This document shows, in pieces, positions 61,802 to 64,000 of a stretch of 64,000 nt of DNA. Source of the DNA: an uncultured Lachnospiraceae bacterium (GTDB lineage: Bacteria > Bacillota > Clostridia > Lachnospirales > Lachnospiraceae). Below the pieces are notes generated by a model. That model had not been told where the DNA came from. It did not search any database and saw only the letters and a program-made list of their open reading frames with translations. Every line of letters starts with the position of its first letter. Position 1 is the first letter of the stretch. Location of the stretch: assembly GCA_934351835.1 (NCBI GenBank), contig CAKRJP010000011.1:1-64000 (forward strand), read 5' to 3'. Both the position numbers and the translations under genes were made by a program.

Positions 61802-62935
61802 TTATTTTTGCAAGCCGGTACTCCACACCAGCTCTTTTACCTGCTTTTCATTTCGATATTTTTTCGGTGTTGTCCCGGTAATCTCTTTAAATATCTTACC
61901 AAAATATGCCTGAGAATTAAAGGACAAGAAATTCGATATCGTCAGTACATCGTAGTCTGAATATCTGAGCATATCCTTTGCCGCCTCAATTTTTTCACAG
62001 TTAATATAATATTTCAGAGAAATCCCCATCTTCTCTTTAAACACCGTGGAAACATAGTTTGGATTTTTTCCCAGATAATCCGCAATCTCATTCACCGTGA
62101 TCTTCCGTTTATAATGAGTCAGTACATACTGTTTGCACTGCTCCACCAGACTGCTCGATACATCATTTGCCTTTTCATCTATGACCATCTGCGTGTACCG
62201 GTTAAACACTCCACAGATCAGCGTATACAATTCACTGACGGTTGTAATGCAATACACCTGTTTCGTCAGCGTATCTGCAAATTTGTACGCCATGGATGCC
62301 GGAACACCTCCTCGAATTGCCGCACGGCTCGCCAGCGTGATTCCGGTAATACATACATTCCTGTAATGGGTTACAGAATCATTCGATGTCTTTCTGAATG
62401 TCTGTACAAAGCCCTTCTCTAAAAACTCAAATACTTTGTTCTTCTCACCCTTTTCGATCGCTACCAAAAATTCCTGTTCATCGTTAAACGAGTGATACAC
62501 TTCCGGCAGAAGATCTGCCTCGATGATATCCTCCACAGTGTGTCTTTGTTCATCGTAATTTACATTCGCCTTGATTAGAATATCTTTCTGATAAGTGATA
62601 CGCTCCAGAAGGATCAGATCCACAATCTCCAGAAATGCCAGCATTTTTACCATCGAACCGCCAGCCATCACAGATGTCAGATAAATAGAACTATCACTCA
62701 CCTTAATCACCCCAATAAGATCTCCGTTTTTCCTCTCATAGATGATCGGTGCATTTTCAATATTTTCTGTCACGATCGGTGCCAGTTCCCGTCCACATTG
62801 TTCCATCATGTCACGATCCTCTGCATACAGAATATACCGCTCTTTAATCTGCAGATTTTCATCTACATGGTAAAGATTAATCTCTGAGACAATCACCAAC
62901 TGTTGTAATTTTTCTTTTTTTAATTGCATTTCCAT
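61802..62935 (-). CDS. AraC-family regulator, copy 2
   Basis: 377 residues, exactly the length of copy 1 and collinear with it: S-E-I-N-L-Y-H-V-D near the start, A-A-I-R-G-G-V-P in the middle and N-F-L-S-F-N-S-Q-A-Y-F-G-K in the second HTH. The pair is a tandem gene duplication that has diverged mainly in the sensor region. The start reads M-E-M-Q-L; the ribosome binding site is weak (TCAGAGT). Confidence 0.92.
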   Translation of the reverse strand: MEMQLKKEKLQQLVIVSEINLYHVDENLQIKERYILYAEDRDMMEQCGRELAPIVTENIENAPIIYERKNGDLIGVIKVSDSSIYLTSVMAGGSMVKMLAFLEIVDLILLERITYQKDILIKANVNYDEQRHTVEDIIEADLLPEVYHSFNDEQEFLVAIEKGEKNKVFEFLEKGFVQTFRKTSNDSVTHYRNVCITGITLASRAAIRGGVPASMAYKFADTLTKQVYCITTVSELYTLICGVFNRYTQMVIDEKANDVSSSLVEQCKQYVLTHYKRKITVNEIADYLGKNPNYVSTVFKEKMGISLKYYINCEKIEAAKDMLRYSDYDVLTISNFLSFNSQAYFGKIFKEITGTTPKKYRNEKQVKELVWSTGLQK

Positions 62936-63036
62936 ACTCTGATTCCCCTGATTTTTCTGCTGGTTCTTCTCAATTTTCTTCTGCTTTTCTCTCCGAATTG
63001 TAAATAAATTTCTTCTATGTTAGTATAATAATCACT

Positions 63037-63732
63037 ATGAGATATACGAATAAACCTTCTGACAAACGAATATTTTATCTGGTCGGCGGTCTTCTCATGG
63101 CTGTAAGTGAGGTCTGGAAGCAATACACTCTGACTTTCACTCTCGGTCACGGACACTACAACTGGTGGTATTTTCCGTTCCAGCTTTGTAGTATTCCCAT
63201 GTACTTATGCTTACTGATTCCCTGGATCCGTTCCGACAGACTCCGCAGGACCTGCTTAACTTTTCTGGCAGATTTCGGACTACTGGGTGGGATTTTTGCG
63301 TTCTTCGATACCAGTGGGATGCAGTACGACCTGCTGTCGTTGACGGTTCACTCCTATCTCTGGCATATTCTCCTTATTTTTATCGGATTGTATACTGGAT
63401 TTTCAGGACGTGACCGGTCGCACTTTTCATCAAAACACCAATTGATTTTCTCCGACCATTCTTACACGCCGGATTTTTCTCTCCGTGGATATCTGCACAC
63501 CACAGGACTTTACCTTATCTGCTGTCTGATTGCCACAGGGTGCAACTATTTGTTCCACCCGTTTGGGAAAATCAATATGTTCTACATCAGCCCACACTAC
63601 TGGATGAACCAGGTAGTTTTTCGAAACATTACCCATAGCTTCGGGAATCCTGCCGGTATCCTTTCTTATATTGCAGCCACAATAATTGGTGCCGGCATTT
63701 TGCACGGAATCTGGTCATTTATTCACAAATAA
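63037..63732 (+). CDS. YwaF-like integral membrane protein
   Basis: 231 residues with about six hydrophobic helices, W-Y-F-P-F-Q-L-C-S-I-P-M-Y in helix 2 to 3, and H-S-Y-L-W-H-I-L-L typical of the YwaF family (TIGR02206 type). Function unknown. It is the only plus-strand gene in the window and is transcribed divergently from AraC copy 2 across a 101-base gap. Confidence 0.75.
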   Translation: MRYTNKPSDKRIFYLVGGLLMAVSEVWKQYTLTFTLGHGHYNWWYFPFQLCSIPMYLCLLIPWIRSDRLRRTCLTFLADFGLLGGIFAFFDTSGMQYDLLSLTVHSYLWHILLIFIGLYTGFSGRDRSHFSSKHQLIFSDHSYTPDFSLRGYLHTTGLYLICCLIATGCNYLFHPFGKINMFYISPHYWMNQVVFRNITHSFGNPAGILSYIAATIIGAGILHGIWSFIHK

Positions 63733-63735
63733 ATT

Positions 63736-64000
63736 CTATCGAATAAAGTTCGTCGCAACCCGTTCCTCATAGGATGGCTCCGGAACACCGGCTTTCTTTC
63801 CTGCTTCAATACATTTGAGAAGCCATGCCATATTGCTTCCCAGGGTACGCATCACCTGCAATCCCTCCTTATCCTGCATTACTTCCTCCGGTGTATTTCC
63901 ATGTACCTGATTCCAGTACTGGGAAGATACCACCGGCATATTGGAGATTGTAAAATATTTATTCAGTCGATCAAATGCCGCTGTACTTCCGCCACGTCTG
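63736..64000 (-). CDS. NAD(P)H-dependent FMN reductase, C-terminal part (runs off right edge)
   Basis: The frame stays open to the window end. It reads R-R-G-G-S-T-A-A-F-D-R-L-N-K-Y-F then M-P-V-V-S-S-Q-Y-W-N-Q-V-H-G, a pattern of flavodoxin-fold iron-sulfur flavoproteins/FMN reductases, and ends in V-A-T-N-F-I-R. About 88 residues are visible. It converges with the YwaF-like gene, the two stop codons being only three bases apart. Confidence 0.75.
   Translation of the reverse strand, partial: RRGGSTAAFDRLNKYFTISNMPVVSSQYWNQVHGNTPEEVMQDKEGLQVMRTLGSNMAWLLKCIEAGKKAGVPEPSYEERVATNFIR

Overview
The window reads as chromosome of a low-GC Gram-positive gut anaerobe, most likely a Lachnospiraceae member (Blautia/Dorea/Roseburia-like). 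This is inferred from AT-rich intergenic DNA, strong AGGAGG-type ribosome binding sites, a B-C-A sucrose PTS, a 4-hydroxybutyryl-CoA dehydratase-like enzyme and the general style of the proteins. Nearly every gene is on the minus strand; only the YwaF-like gene near 63 kb is on the plus strand. No tRNA, rRNA, integrase, transposase or CRISPR array was seen.

From 1 to about 43 kb the window is mostly a defence and conflict island. In order: (a) a signalling cassette of Ser/Thr kinase, helical unknown, PP2C phosphatase and ClpX-like AAA+ ATPase (1-4.6 kb); (b) a mixed block with a hydroxyacyl-CoA dehydrogenase, an HTH plus PD-(D/E)XK protein, a Cys-less ArsC-like protein, an AbiG-like pair whose first gene carries an in-frame TGA, a TtcA-like PP-loop enzyme, a SprT-like protease and a Nudix hydrolase (4.7-14.1 kb); (c) a DUF3427-type helicase that has lost its 5' half and abuts the next block (14.2-16.05 kb); (d) a compact LlaJI/BsuMI-like restriction-modification operon: HTH, two m5C methyltransferases, a McrB with two AAA+ modules, McrC, Vsr and a PD-(D/E)XK nuclease, followed by a GmrSD-like DUF262 protein (16.1-26.6 kb); (e) a Hachiman-like HamA/HamB pair plus an HNH protein (26.8-30.9 kb); (f) a four-gene cassette of GIY-YIG/DUF2075 helicase, MazG-like pyrophosphohydrolase, methyltransferase and PLD-helicase (31.1-36.1 kb), directly downstream of (g) a long prokaryotic Argonaute with an apparently complete DEDD tetrad (36.2-38.4 kb), preceded or followed by a DEDDh exonuclease, a HIRAN protein, small repeat and membrane proteins and a UvrD/PcrA-type helicase (38.5-43.2 kb).

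From 43.2 kb on the content becomes ordinary metabolism and transport: a condensation-fold acyltransferase/membrane protein with an esterase; a sucrose operon (LacI regulator, PTS EIIBCA, sucrose-6-phosphate hydrolase) with a promoter and a cre/LacI-type operator; a MarR-regulated heterodimeric ABC exporter; a secreted MBL-fold protein, D-aminoacyl-tRNA deacylase and DMT transporter; a 4-hydroxybutyryl-CoA dehydratase-like enzyme next to two paralogous AraC regulators; a YwaF-like membrane protein; and the end of a flavodoxin-type FMN reductase.

The most interesting candidates for an undescribed system are the Argonaute plus the adjoining GIY-YIG/DUF2075-MazG-methyltransferase-PLD-helicase cassette, the tandem-AAA McrB restriction operon, and the kinase/phosphatase/AAA cassette. 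All family assignments come from reading motifs by eye; no database search was run.
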